Of a stretch of DNA of 64,000 nt, positions 1 through 11,028 are shown piece after piece. Under the pieces are notes generated by a model. That model searched no databases. It was not told where the DNA came from and saw only the letters and a program-made list of their open reading frames with translations. The translations under genes were made by a program, and so were the position numbers. The first letter of the stretch is position 1. The number at the start of each line of letters is the position of its first letter. The DNA is from Lutjanus erythropterus (Eukaryota; Chordata; Actinopteri; Lutjaniformes; Lutjanidae), in assembly GCA_020091685.1 (NCBI GenBank), contig CM034599.1, positions 3,751,641 to 3,815,640 on the forward strand. Direction: 5' to 3'.

Positions 1-557
1 GCACTTCACTTTTACCTCAAGCATGCCTGTTCAAAAAACACAAAAAGAACAGTCGTACTGTACGTACTACACTGTCCAATCCGATCTCATCAGTGTTAAA
101 CCTCTGATGTTTGAGGAGTCATGTGAGTAACTGAGGGTGTTTCGGTCGCTGAGGCCCTCCAGAACAACACAACAAACAATGTGCCAGAGTGAGACACAGG
201 TGCATCAGCTACACTAGTCAGGAAGAATCAGTTGGAGGTGCTGCTGTGTGGCGGCACACACACAGCCAGGTTGCTAATCTGCGAGGTATTAGTCTGTGAA
301 GCAAAGTTCTGACTTAATCCCCAAGGAATTACCAACCTTTGCTGCTGCCTCCAGCTGTTGCCTACCATTGTGTGTCGGTGACCTACTGACTCCTTTAGTT
401 TTAGCAGTGAAATCTAGTTCAAACCTACTTATATTGAGGCGCATCGGAGCACCAGTATGTTAACAATGGCTGTGAATGACAAATCACAATGTCAAGCCAC
501 AGACGTCACCACACGGTTATTTTTTTTTTAATGAATCGTGCCTCCATTTTATCTTAC
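1..557. other. slc15a4 intron 4 (partial)
   Basis: Non-coding sequence following exon 4 of slc15a4 on the minus strand. I see no further exon of the transporter in these 557 bases and no clear repeat. Confidence 0.6.
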
Positions 558-635
558 CTGGTTGACGGCAGCAGTGTCGTTCGGGGCACCAGGGATCCTC
601 AGATGGAGGCTCTGCAGGATGTAGGTTGTCTGCAT
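558..635 (-). CDS. slc15a4: slc15a4 coding exon 4 (residues 339-364)
   Basis: A 78-bp exon between the acceptor gttgcag (636-642) and the donor CAG|gtaaga (558/557). It encodes [16 protein letters not shown] and ten more residues, matching the conserved [17 protein letters not shown] stretch of SLC15A4. The phase is 0 at both ends. The next exon is not in the window. Confidence 0.9.
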
Positions 636-3600
636 CTGCAACACAATAAGGAGATTAGAGTCTCAGCATGAAGTAATTCTCCACTTTTACGATCACCAGG
701 ATGTCTGGCACAAAAAACAGTCTCAATAATCTTCCCTCATATTAGCACATGCATGTGCAGATCTGCACCTGGAGAGCTCATATCGCCATATTAAACTTTT
801 TTCATATCTTTCATCTAATGCGAGACATTGGCTCATACATTTTGATTCAGTTTGAAATGGGTTGATCTTACCTGGAAGTACACAGTCCAGTATGGGATAA
901 GGGCGAAGAAAACTGGGAGGATTTTCACGAGGGCTTTCACTTCGTCTACTTTCTCTTCTGGAAATTTTCCTCCATAGGTCACTTTGGCACTGTCAAGTAG
1001 TGTTGGTTTGTTGCTACATGGGAATAAAAAAAAAAAAAAAAAAAGAAACTACCTTTAAAATACAACCCCCAATTCCTAAGACGTACTGTAAAATGTTAAT
1101 AAAAACAGAAAGCAGTGATTTGCAAATACTTCTGACCTATATTCCTTTGAATACAGTACAGAAATAGCAAAATATTTAATGCTCAAACTAATAACAATTC
1201 TTTTCTGTAAATATACACTCAATCTGGATTTGATGTCTGCAACACATTTTAGAAAAGTTGGGACAGGAGCATGTTTACTGCTGTGTTATATCACCTTTTC
1301 TTTAACAACACTCAGTCAGTGTTTGTGAACTGAGGACAGTTTTGAAGGTGAAATTCTTTCTCATTCTTACTTGATATACGGCTTCAGCTGCTCAACAATC
1401 CAGGGTTTCTGTTGTCGTATTCTGTGCTTCATAATGCACCACACATTTTCAATGGGAGACAGGTCTGGACTGCAGGCAGGTCAGTCTAGCACCTGAACTC
1501 TTTTAGTATGAAGACACGCTGTTGAAACACGTGCAAAATGTGTCTTGGTATCGTCTCACTGAAATAAGCGGGGACGTCTCTGAAAAAGATGGCGTCTGGA
1601 TGGCAGGGTATGTCGCTCCAAAACCTGTATGAACCTTTCAGCATCAATGGGGCCTTCACAGATGTGACAGTTACCCATGATGCCATGGGCACTAACAACC
1701 CGTCACAGAACTTAAGATGCTGGCCCCTGTACTAACTTTTTTGAAATGTGTGTGAGGCAACAGATTCAGAATGAGTCTATATTTACACAAACTTTGCCAG
1801 TTTGAACATTAAATATTTTGTCTTTTTACTGTATTCAAAACAAGTCAAAAAGGATTCGCTAATCATTGCATTCGGTTTTTATTTATATTTACAAAGCATC
1901 CCAGCTTCTGGGGATTTGAGGTGTGTACTAGTTATTAAAACGACAGTGTAACTGATAGCATAAATTAAACACATAAACACTGAACACTAATCTCTTGAAG
2001 TGTGAGACTTAAGCAGCAACATCTTACCCTGAAATAAGAGCACTTCTAGAGACAGGAAAAAAAACTTTATTCTAAAGCCTATAATCCTCATCTCTGGAGA
2101 AAATGTCTTAATAAGGAATTCTTGAAAGGCTGCGGGATTGGCCAACTTAAAATATTCAATGTCAAGTTTTTGAACCAATTGTGCTACTTTGGTTCAAAGT
2201 CAAGTAACAGCACTTCTGAATAACTTTTCACCGCAGGGAATGAAGATGAATGCCTGGACCAGTGGGGGGAAAAAGAGAATTATACTGGGGGATCAAAGGA
2301 AGGTTTAACATAAAGGTCTATCAACAACACCTAGCTGTGTTATTCCACTGGAACAGAGTCACCGTCCCACTGAACTTTGCCATGAACAAAAATAGTTGCT
2401 ACACTGTTGGAAAGAGCCTTCCCATTGAGATTGATGAATGCTTTGCTACACCACAGTTATTGTGAGCGTGCTGTTTGTCATTGAGAGAGTGAATTTACCA
2501 CAATACAGTTTTATGTTATCTTTTTTTTTCCATCTCTACAAAGGTGACACGCCACACTCACCGGAGCAGGCTGGGCTCCTTTGGTTTCTGGGAGCAGCAG
2601 GCGTAGCCCAGGATCTTGAACATATCTGTGAAGGCGCTGCCGTCAGCGGGCTTGTTGATGAAGACAGTCCGACCCACGAGGAAGACCAGGAAGGAGACCC
2701 CGAGGCACACGGTGGGGATGATGTAGCCCAACTCAAAGCTGTAGTTCTGCTGGATGTAAGCCACACCCCCCAGAGACAGGATGGCTCCTAAGTTGATGCA
2801 CCAGTAGAACCAGTTGAAGAATCTGCGAGTGGCCTCTGGTCCTCTATCTTTGACCTGAGATGACAAACGCAGTGCAGGATGACAGCAACCATCATCATCA
2901 TGTAATTATAAGTTAGCGCAGCATACAGGGAGACTGTATAAAACAATTATAGAAAAGACCTTGAACTCTGAAAATGTCTGCGAGAGCAGTTTTGATTCTC
3001 AACTAGCAGCATTTTTCAGTTATAAAAGAAGTGTGATCATCAAGACTTTGATATGTATGTTTTTTAAGTCACATGATGAAAATAAATCCAGACAGACCAC
3101 ATCTTATGATGCCTACAGTCTGCATGATTTCAGCAATCTCAGTTTATTGCAGCCACATTGTGTGACATGGATCTAATAAACATTGATGACAAAGTCCAAA
3201 CTAACTTTTTCAACACCTTCCCAAAACTCTCAGGGGGAGCGCTAACATCGCTCCACAACAGCTTCACTGACGTGGCTGTCTGCAGATGTGGCATTTTTTA
3301 TCTATCAGCCCGTGCCGCTTATCTCAAAAAGCAAGATAACTGGTGTGATTAATCAATCCATCGCAACATGTGAACTCACACCGAATTCAACACATAAAGT
3401 TGTGACTTTAGTGAGATAATTAAATCATTAATGGTGAAATCTCTCTATCATTGCATGGAACGTCTATAGCCCTATGAAAAATATAAGGTGATAAATGATG
3501 GGGAATTTAACCAAAATGAGCTGCAACTTTCTGTTTATTATTTGTCTGCCGACTGTGGCTTTGAGCATACACCATTAGCTTACCAAAACAGCAATAAATT

Positions 3601-6600
3601 CAGTTAAATGTCTTCGGAGGCAAATAATATTATTCTCATAATGGCACTGATGCATTCCACATACAGTTATCCCCATGGAGGAAAAGATTTTATCAGCACG
3701 TGATGAAGTGGATATGTCTTTTATATATGAGCACAAAGGATGCAGCGGTACAGCTACAATTAACTATCAGAGAGATAATGTCACGGCATTCACAAGCCAA
3801 TGCTGAGCATACATCTTCCTGGAATTCCTCTGTGCAGCTGTGCGGAGCAGTTACAAAATTAATCGTCACGCTCAAACTGACCACATGATCGCCACGTGTT
3901 ACCGGGACAATTACAATTAAATTTACAATTAAAAACACACAGAGAGAAGTAGATCAGAAGCTCCGCATGTACATTTGGTCTTGAAACAAGATCAATCAGA
4001 GTAAGTGCTCGTGTTCCCTGCAGGCTTCAGTCAGGACAAAACAAACATTTAATTTACTGCTTTGATTTGGTGTTGACCCTCAATCAAATACAGAATATGA
4101 TGAGTAAACAGAGAGACATTACATCTGCAGTGACTCATAAAGGGACAAAAATACAGTGTCCTCCCTTCTGTAGCATGCTGAAATTTTTTTCATGGACAGA
4201 CTTGAAAGGGATAGTCCACTTTTTTTTAAAGCGGAGTTGTATGAGGTGCTCATCTATAGTCAGTGTATTACCCACAGTAGATTGTGGATGGCTCATTCCC
4301 AGTTTGGAGAAGAAGAGAAGAATTTCGGTGTAGTAAGATATTAACTACTGTGGACAGAGTCAGCAGCAAATTGTATTCTAGATACGTAAAAAAATCTGTA
4401 TGCCACTGGAATATTTTCACCACTTTACTTTGCTGTCAGACAGCCCTTTCTGAGGGGAACCTGAAGCCATGATGTCGGTCTCTCCAAAGCCTTCACACCT
4501 TACAGAACACTGGTGTTGCTGGTCTACTGCTGCCTCGATCGATTAGTTTGTGTTACTGTGAGATTTTAGTGAAACCAAGCAAACCCATTAAAACACGTAA
4601 GTGTCACAATAACACAAACAAACTAATCGATCGAGGCGGCGGCAGACCAGCAACTCCAGGATTCTGCAGGTAAAAATGAGCGTGGTTGCTTTGGAGAGAG
4701 CAGTATTTGGCTTATTCAACAGCGATTTCCTGTCAGAAAAGGCTGTCTGATGGCAACATAAAGTCTTGAAAAAATTCTAAATATAGGGAACACTTAAACT
4801 GATGATTGTTTTGATTGATATATACTGGTATAAAAAGCTCTAAATGGCATCTAATTACATACAATTCTCACTTCTACCAGCGATGGCCTTTTGACCATTC
4901 TTTGAACTAACACTAAAAGAAAAGGCAGCTCCTTTTGTTTCTGTGCCCCTAGTAGATGGAACAACCTCCCTCAGGACTTGAGTGAGACGCCTACACTGAG
5001 GTCTTATTCTTCACAATAACCTTGTGTATCTTTGACGTGTGTGTGTGCGTTATTTTCTGCACTTGCATTTTTATGACTGTTGTTATCGTACTGTCACTTC
5101 ATGTGTTGCCCTCAGTATGAAATATACTGTATAAACAAAGTTTGAGTTGAGTTTTTTTTTTTTTTTAGGTGGCCAAAACACATTTTGCTGCAGACCGTGT
5201 CCACAACAGTGTATTGCTTAGCTTCTTACACCAGTACTCCTGCTGCTTCTCCAAACTTGGGGTGTGTTGACCACCCTCTACTGTAAGTAATACAGTAACT
5301 ATGATAAATACCTCATACAATCCCACTTCAAGTAATGCAAACTATCCCTCTAGGATCTATCTTAAAGATCTGCTTCCTACACAGCTGCATGAACAGCCTC
5401 CAGTAAATGTTAACTATGTTCAAATTGCATATTAATTTAAAAAAGAAACACAACATTGACTGTGGCAATTTTCACACTGCAAGAGGGTGCAATTATTTCT
5501 TAGACAGAATTCAAGCTGCACGTAACCGGAAATCTTCAATTTTACTCAAACAGAGCACATTTCAAGTATTAACAGCTCCTGCTGCAACTTAATTAGGACT
5601 TTCAGCTGGAGGAGAATTGGTGGGAAAATTGTGCCTTTTAAGTGCTGCAGTTCATATTACATCTTCACTACTCATAAAAAAGTAACATATTTTGCCAGGT
5701 TTCATAATGATTTTTCATTTAACAATCACCGGCAACAGCAAAATGTAGTTCATTTATGCCCTATACTGCTGTTCTTTCCTGTGCTGCTGTAAGATGTACC
5801 AGCTTGTGTTTCACTTTTGTTTACTTGCGACATATGAAGTTTGCTTGATGTTGTGTATTGTGTGTCTTTTAACACGATCAAAGCAAGCATTGACGGAAAT
5901 GTGAAAATCTTGTAATAAGCGTAGAGGGCTCAAGTACTAATCGTATTCACCCTGCAAGTCCCCTTTGAAAGGTTTTACCAACTCCTTGGTAGATTATTTT
6001 GACAAACAATGACCCCATTGATGAACTTCTCCATTTCTAAGACAAGTTCTTACAGAGGCTCTCCTGGATAATCTGACAAGAAGTCTGTTTACATGTGCAT
6101 CAGTATCTAGTTTACAAGTACGCAGGTAAACACAGTCGCACTCATTATTTTTTTCACTAAACTGACAAATGTGTCGTGTTTCAGTTCATATTACTACAGA
6201 GGTATTATTCAAGGTGGTCAAAAGCATCCAAGTATTGATACGTTTTCAAGAACACGTTTAACACTACAACACAAACATTTGATAGTACTGAAAGTACCAA
6301 AGCTATATATATATATAAAAAAAGTGCTCATTAAAGACCTCAGTTCAGTTCAGTATTCATCACCCTGCCTGAAATTTGGCTTGCAGCAAAACCAGTGTTC
6401 AGTGACTTTTTCTGTACCAGCAGTGTGTGCAAGTTGTTAAAAGAATAATTATCCTGTTTCATGTGCCTTGGCCTTTTTTTTTTCTTTTTGCCGTGGTATC
6501 AAAACAGGTCTTGCGTATCGTTCTTTTATACTAGTTCGTACAGAAGGTTAAAGTTCTGGTGTTGTGACAACTCTACGAGGCTTTGCTCTCGGTTGTCAGC

Positions 6601-9036
6601 GACTCTCCATTATGCTCTGAAATGTCAACTTTTAAACTGAAATACTTATAAGTGGGTATGGTGATGAAGAGCATGCATGTATAAGCGGACTGTCACGCCG
6701 CAGCAGAAATCCCATCACATGTCTGACATCCATGCTGTCACACTGCATACCCGATCTTATACAGAAAACAAATCTTATTAAAAGAACTCCTAGCCTATAA
6801 TGAACTCCATGTCTCCTCTGCTCTGTATTCTTTATTTAATGCCAGTGGCAGAAGAAATACTCAGATATTTTACTTGAGCAAAAGTACCAAAACTCTTATG
6901 TGTAAGAACTCCATTACAAGTAACAGAAATTCATTTAAAACCTTTCTTAAGTAAAAGCACAGAAGTATCATAATCAAAATATACTCATTATGACAGTTCA
7001 CCCCAAATTCAAAAATACATATTTTTTTCTGGCCTGTAATTCTTATTTATCAATCTGTACTGCTTTGGGGTGAGTTACTGAGTTTTGGAGATATCGACCG
7101 GAGAGATTTCTGCCTTCTTTCAAATATAATGGGACTAAAAGGCACATTATACAAAAAAAATACATTGTAAATCACTGTTTCTTTCCAAAAGTCATGACCC
7201 AGTTGCTCAAAATAATCCACACACCTTGTTGTGAGCAGTTTCATGCAGGAACTACTTTTTTCTACAGAAGAATCTACCAGAACCATTTTATTTCTAAGAA
7301 AAAGAAACTAGTTCCTGCATGAAACTGCTCACTGCAAGGTCTGTGAATTATCTTGAGTAACCAGGTCATAAGACATGCTAAACCTGAATTCAAATGTATT
7401 TTTTGATGCTTGGAGCAACACAGGACTTGTGCCATTTAGTCCCAATACATTGGAGAGAAGGCAGATATCTTTACAGCTGATATCTGGGGCTGATTTGGGG
7501 TGAACTGTCCCTTTAAAGTATAAAGAAATATATAATTGTATTATACATTATTAAATTATAAATGCTGGTGAGACAAAGCGCAAGGAGCTAGTTTTATCTT
7601 CCTTATGCCGTTAAGTTCAGTTTAGTCCTTAGTTTAGTTTAGTCTAATGGTTTCCAACCTAGGGAGAGAATAGTGACCAAAATGATCATGGTTATCAGTA
7701 TTACTGAAGTTTTGCTCAAAGGAAATGCTCAATTAAGGCTCATAAACACACTGAAATAATTTCAACATTTTGAAACAGCATCACGTCCTTTGTGATGTCA
7801 GTGTTTTCATACCACGTAGCTGCTGCACCTGCGTCTGAAAGACTGTTGCTAACTCTGGTTGACGGACAGAGTTTATTGTGAGTTTTTCAAAGCCTGGTAT
7901 TTAAACACAGTTTTAATAAGAATCAAATTTGAAACTGTCATACTAATCATCGAGAAGTTTTCAGTGAAACCAGTGATTGTCCCTAATAGCATTTGATTTC
8001 TGATAAAATACTGAAAAATTCGATCTCTCTGGGATTCCCAGTTATTTAAATGAAACCATCTGAAAAGTTTAGAGGGGGAAAGTCCCATCAGCAACTCACA
8101 GACATCTGGGACATGAAAATGGAGCCAAACTAAACCAGCCACTGTTTAAATCAATTAATTGTATTTTTAAAAAATGATCATGTTTTTTTTCCATATAAAA
8201 TCTTTGTCGTTTTAAATTTGAATAGTAATTTGTAAATTTGTACATTTAAAAAATAACCCGTCGTTACAGCTGTCAAATAATTGTGGTGGAGAAAAATCTG
8301 AAATATTTCCCTCTGAATCTGCATCTGAAAATACTCAAGTGAAATACAAGTACCTCAAAATTTAGTCAGACAGAGAGATCTGAAAGTAATACTGTTCATA
8401 CTCTACCTGATCTGCCCCAAACGGAGTGATGTTGGACTTCACAGTACCCACACCTAATGCAATAAGAAAAAGTCCAACGTAGATTATTGGGCCACAATAT
8501 CGGGCACGAACGGGGCAGGTGACATTGCTTGGAAGGGTAATGCTTGAGTTCAGACACTCTGCAGGTTGCACAGGAAATGCCATCTCTTCTCCACATAGTT
8601 GTATCCTGGTGTTTTCATTTGAAATGAACGGGAAAAATAACATGCCAATAAAATAAAGGATCAAACTTGAAGCAATTGTCAAGAATTTCCCAAGGTACGC
8701 GTCTGCCAGCCAGCCTCCAAACGGTGAAATCAGGTAAGTAATTCCCATGAACATCAGAGGCGCCTGGCTCGCCTGAGTGCCCTCCCAATAAAAGGGACTA
8801 CTATTGAGAAAAAGCACAAGATTGGAAGTGATGCCGTAGAATGCAATCCTTTCTAATGATTCAGCCAGCAGGATGGCTGCACATGCCAGTCTTCTTCCCT
8901 GGAAAACTGATGGTGGTGACGGCCTGCTCCCAGCATCAGAGTCCAAAAGAGGGGTGCTCTCACCGGCATCTCTGTGGTTAGCCATTCTCAACCAACTTAA
9001 TGGCTCAGGTCCTTCTTGATTAGTACACGTTCAAAC
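558..9036 (-). CDS. slc15a4: slc15a4 (PHT1), 5' portion of gene: lysosomal proton-coupled histidine/oligopeptide transporter
   Basis: Coding exons, in transcript order, are 8985-8407, 2854-2562, 1013-872 and 635-558, all with GT-AG borders and consistent phase, giving 364 codons. The human family member has about 577 residues, so the C-terminal third lies beyond the left edge. The protein is a POT/PTR2-family transporter of the major facilitator fold; SLC15A4 moves histidine and di/tripeptides with protons out of endolysosomes and is tied to TLR7/9 signalling (known for the family). Visible support: an acidic dileucine motif (E9-STP-LL14) near the N-terminus, the ExxER motif (E42, E45, R46), a [12 protein letters not shown] segment, a FYWCINLG signature at residues 209-216, and a glycosylatable Cys-rich luminal loop. 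SLC15A3 is the closest alternative, but the exon 2 sequence and the neighbouring glt1d1 and tmem132d favour SLC15A4. Confidence 0.93.
872..1013 (-). CDS. slc15a4: slc15a4 coding exon 3 (residues 291-338)
   Basis: The acceptor (catgtag) is at 1014 and the donor CAG|gtaaga at 872/871. The 142-bp exon completes the split Arg codon, then encodes the end of the central loop and the helix segment [19 protein letters not shown], ending TVYFQ. This matches the SLC15A4 central region. The poly-A run on the plus strand at 1026-1044 is the poly-T tract just upstream of this acceptor. Confidence 0.93.
1061..1927 (-). mobile_element. Degenerate Tc1/mariner-superfamily element
   Basis: The ends form an imperfect inverted repeat: the left end begins TACAACCCCCAATTCC and the right end, read in reverse, begins TACACACCTCAAATCCCC. 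The minus strand between them encodes a recognisable but broken transposase segment. The length of about 0.87 kb is shorter than an autonomous Tc1-like element (about 1.6 kb), so it is internally deleted. The same family occurs at 48445-48860. Confidence 0.8.
1374..1698 (-). pseudogene. Tc1-like transposase remnant
   Basis: The minus strand reads [15 protein letters not shown], then [19 protein letters not shown], a stop in place of the W of the usual DWP, and then the hallmark [11 protein letters not shown] near 1438-1478, followed by a helix ending near 1375. The SPD-x-x-PIE-x-x-W block is the conserved C-terminal part of the Tc1/IS630 DDE catalytic domain. In-frame stops and the missing N-terminal half make it non-functional. 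Confidence 0.8.
2562..2854 (-). CDS. slc15a4: slc15a4 coding exon 2 (residues 194-291)
   Basis: The acceptor (tctcag) sits at 2855 and the donor CG|gtgagt at 2562/2561. The exon starts [17 protein letters not shown] and includes the PTR2-family signature around FYWCINLGA. It continues through two membrane spans to FTDMFKIL and a CC pair that faces the long central loop. It ends two bases into an Arg codon completed by exon 3. The opposite-strand reading here is an antisense shadow. Confidence 0.95.
4207..5351. repeat. Fold-back (long inverted repeat) element
   Basis: The left arm (about 4207-4370, starting AGGGATAGTCC) is the inverted counterpart of the right arm (about 5180-5351, ending ACTATCCCTCT). 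A second inverted pair lies inside: 4512-4552 pairs with 4615-4655 around a GATCGATTAGTTTGTGTTA core. Related arms occur at 21187, 39365 and 40800-41092, so this is a family. A segment at 4895-5150 looks like an inserted LINE tail. Confidence 0.75.
4895..5150 (+). repeat. Probable non-LTR retrotransposon 3' tail fragment
   Basis: It contains phrases typical of teleost LINE tails (tagatggaacaacctccctc; then ...ataaacaaagtttgagttgag, followed by a T run). Identified by pattern only; the family is not determined. Confidence 0.4.
6843..6992. repeat. Fragment of dispersed CAGTGG-TIR repeat
   Basis: Starts CAGTGGCAGAAGAAATACTC and continues with actcagatattttacttgag and aagtaaaagcacagaagtat, the vocabulary of the abundant fish repeat also seen at 9089-9908 and 29228-29450. 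Confidence 0.55.
6993..7508. repeat. Fold-back element with ACAGTTCACCCCAAAT ends
   Basis: The left end ACAGTTCACCCCAAAT is matched by the right end reading ATTTGGGGTGAACTGT. The halves are inverted copies along most of their length, and the centre repeats itself as AGCAGTTTCATGCAGGAACT at 7232-7253 versus its complement at 7307-7331. The right end runs into CCCTTTAA, as in other TTAA-associated repeats of this window. Confidence 0.8.
8407..8985 (-). CDS. slc15a4: slc15a4 coding exon 1 (residues 1-193)
   Basis: The start is the ATG at 8985-8983 in a good context (A at -3, G at +4). A reading from an upstream TTG at 8991 has no basis in a vertebrate gene. The exon encodes the cytosolic N-tail with the sorting signal ESTPLL (residues 9-14), the first membrane segments, the proton-coupling ExxER motif at residues 42-46, and the luminal loop with several Cys and N-x-S/T sites. 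It ends in ...FGADQ, and the donor CAG|gtagag lies at 8407/8406. The phase is 0. Confidence 0.95.
8986..9036 (-). promoter_or_regulatory. slc15a4 5' UTR segment with upstream acceptor
   Basis: Reading the minus strand, a strong acceptor (attttctttgcag) ends at 9037, 51 bases before the ATG. This suggests the coding exon begins at 9036 and that a non-coding first exon lies further right. Candidate donors on the minus strand are near 10251 (AAC|gtaagt) and 10057 (AAAG|gtaacg). The true first exon cannot be fixed from sequence alone. Confidence 0.55.
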
Positions 9037-9088
9037 CTGCAAAGAAAATACAGAGGAGATTAAACAGGTTAGTCAAATGTTGTCATCC

Positions 9089-9908
9089 CAGTGGTGGAAC
9101 GTAACAAGGTTCTGTACTTAATGGACGAGTGTGTAGGATTTAGTGGCATCCAGCAGTGAGCTTAAAGATTGGAAATAATCATTAGTTGCATGATGCACAA
9201 TAAATATTAGGGTCCATAAATTGTTGCTGATAATGGAAAATTTCTATTATTATTTATTAGTTCAAATGTTTAATAATAACAAAATAATATCAGCTATAGT
9301 AGTATCAGATTTGAAAGATTATGTCAAAGCATTTAATTTGATTTCTTACCATTAGCGCTACAGTACCTTATTATAATGCTTTTTTCTCATACATTTTTCC
9401 TTTTTTCAAAACATTGCAATTTTATTCTGGATCTGAAATTTAGATAGTGCATTGACATATTGCAATTTTATTGCAATTGCAATTAATTGTGAAGCCCTAG
9501 TTATTGATATCGGCTGAAAAACGTCCATATTATGCCTAATTAATTACAGGTCTTTACAAAATAGTCTAAAATGAGCTCTACCTAAACCAACAAAAACAGT
9601 AAAATCCTGCTTCTACATTAATATACGAGTCACATTAATCTAATGATATAAAATAGAACATAATGATATAATATATTATTCTTTAACAGTTACACAGCAT
9701 GGACTTTGAGAGCACCCTTCCTTATCATATGTAATACAGGCACTCAGCAAACCTTAGGTAAGTTACCTTTTCTTTATACTGCGTAGAGCACTTTTATTTT
9801 AATGTGTATCACATATCCCTGAATGTACTTACATACTTTTCCTTTAATTACATCTACACTGCAGTACTTTCATTGAAGTGAAGAATCTGAATACTTCCTC
9901 AACCACTG
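9089..9908. mobile_element. Non-autonomous DNA-transposon-like repeat (CAGTGGTKGARG ends)
   Basis: Begins CAGTGGTGGAACGTAAC and ends ...ATACTTCCTCAACCACTG, inverted ends flanking about 820 bp without coding capacity. Fragments of the same family lie at 6843-6992 and 29228-29450. Confidence 0.65.
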
Positions 9909-10402
9909 CAGTTTACTCCGAGAAAACAGCTGTGGCATCTCACATCTGAATTGTCCATGGACAGCACCCTTTCTTATCATAATAAAGCCACTTAACATAG
10001 CCAAGTCAGCTAGCTTTAGCATAGCCTTAGCTTGGTAAAGAGTTTGGTTTTACGTTACCTTTAATTATTGAAACACGTCCCAGTGGTCTTCAGTTACCTC
10101 CATTAACCTCGATAGTATTTACCGCTGAGATGTCGACTTTTGTCTCGTCTTAAATCAATACTTCGTCAAAGGAGAACTGGAAGTCAACACAAAACAGTGT
10201 CACAGTACTACCGCGTGACACACAGCACAGTCAACAAACTGTCACACTTACGTTGCTCCGGAGAAGATCTAAAAGTGAAATGCACACGACGAGCCCTGCA
10301 ATGCAAAGAACACCAGTCTATCCATGTGATTTGGAAGTTTGTTCCGCACACGCAGACGGCTGTGTTGGCCGTGTTTAGACGGTAACCTTAGGTTTGTAAA
10401 AC

Positions 10403-10410
10403 TCTCGCGA
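10403..10410. promoter_or_regulatory. CGCG palindrome site 1 (TCTCGCGA)
   Basis: TCTCGCGA followed by TA: eight bases of the BANP-type TCTCGCGAGA motif. Confidence 0.5.
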
Positions 10411-10554
10411 TATTAGTACCCGTCTTTACTATGTTATCCAAATAACTAATGTTTTTTAATGTATCAATGATTTGGTTACGATTGCCTTAGGTTTAAGCAC
10501 AAAAACAATAGTTAATATTGACGAAAGATCAAAACTCGGGTTAAAAATTATAAC

Positions 10555-10564
10555 TCTCGCGAGA
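10555..10564. promoter_or_regulatory. CGCG palindrome site 2 (TCTCGCGAGA, perfect)
   Basis: Perfect TCTCGCGAGA, extended to the 12-bp palindrome CTCTCGCGAGAG at 10554-10565. It matches the motif bound by BANP at CpG-rich vertebrate promoters. Confidence 0.65.
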
Positions 10565-10861
10565 GCTTTTGCAGATCTGGGATTACTATCTCGACAAGAA
10601 CGATCGAGAGGAGGAAGTGGTCGTGTGGTTTTGTTTTTATTTTTTGTCACCGCTGATTTTGGCCTTGACAAACGTGTCAGGTAACAGAAGTATGCTCTTT
10701 GTTAGGATTTTTTTTGTCGTTGACTCGTGTTAAAGGATGGCTTCGAAACACAAGCACAACTCTACAGTTACAGTATGTGCTAGCGTCATGTGTTTCCGGG
10801 GGATCATTTAGGAGATGGACTTATAAGTTATGTCTAGAAAGGAACCCTTGATTCGTGACAC

Positions 10862-10871
10862 TCTCGCGAGA
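10862..10871. promoter_or_regulatory. CGCG palindrome site 3 (TCTCGCGAGA, perfect)
   Basis: Second perfect TCTCGCGAGA, about 440 bp upstream of the glt1d1 ATG. Confidence 0.65.
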
Positions 10872-11018
10872 TTTAAACGAGTTTTTTTTCTTCATTAAGC
10901 ACCTTTTTGTGACCTTTATTATGTAGCAACATTGTGGTTAAAATCTGAGTATGTTCAGTTATGTATGTTAACACTTGGTTAATGATATAGAGAGATCATA
11001 GTTTGGGTTAAAATAAAC

Positions 11019-11028
11019 TCTCGCGAGT
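11019..11028. promoter_or_regulatory. CGCG palindrome site 4 (TCTCGCGAGT)
   Basis: Nine of ten bases of TCTCGCGAGA, followed by TTCTTTCGCGGGTCTGG. It is the site nearest glt1d1. Confidence 0.55.

Larger units (their letters stand above)
1014..2561. other. slc15a4 intron 2
   Basis: Intron of about 1.5 kb. It holds the poly-A run (1026-1044) and a Tc1/mariner-type element (1061-1927). Nothing recognised in 1930-2560. Confidence 0.8.
2855..8406. other. slc15a4 intron 1 (5.5 kb)
   Basis: Between coding exons 1 and 2. It contains two fold-back elements (4207-5351 and 6993-7508), a LINE-like tail (4895-5150) and fragments of a common dispersed repeat (6843-6992, around 8315-8360). No coding exon recognised; 2870-4200 and 5360-6840 hold nothing I can name. 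Confidence 0.75.

Noticed and set aside
2438-2791. Plus-strand open frame of 117 codons
   Set aside because: Antisense to slc15a4 exon 2, which has clear family identity and splice sites on the minus strand.
8986-8991. Start of slc15a4 two codons upstream (TTG)
   Set aside because: TTG is not a credible start here; the next codon but one is an ATG in a good context.
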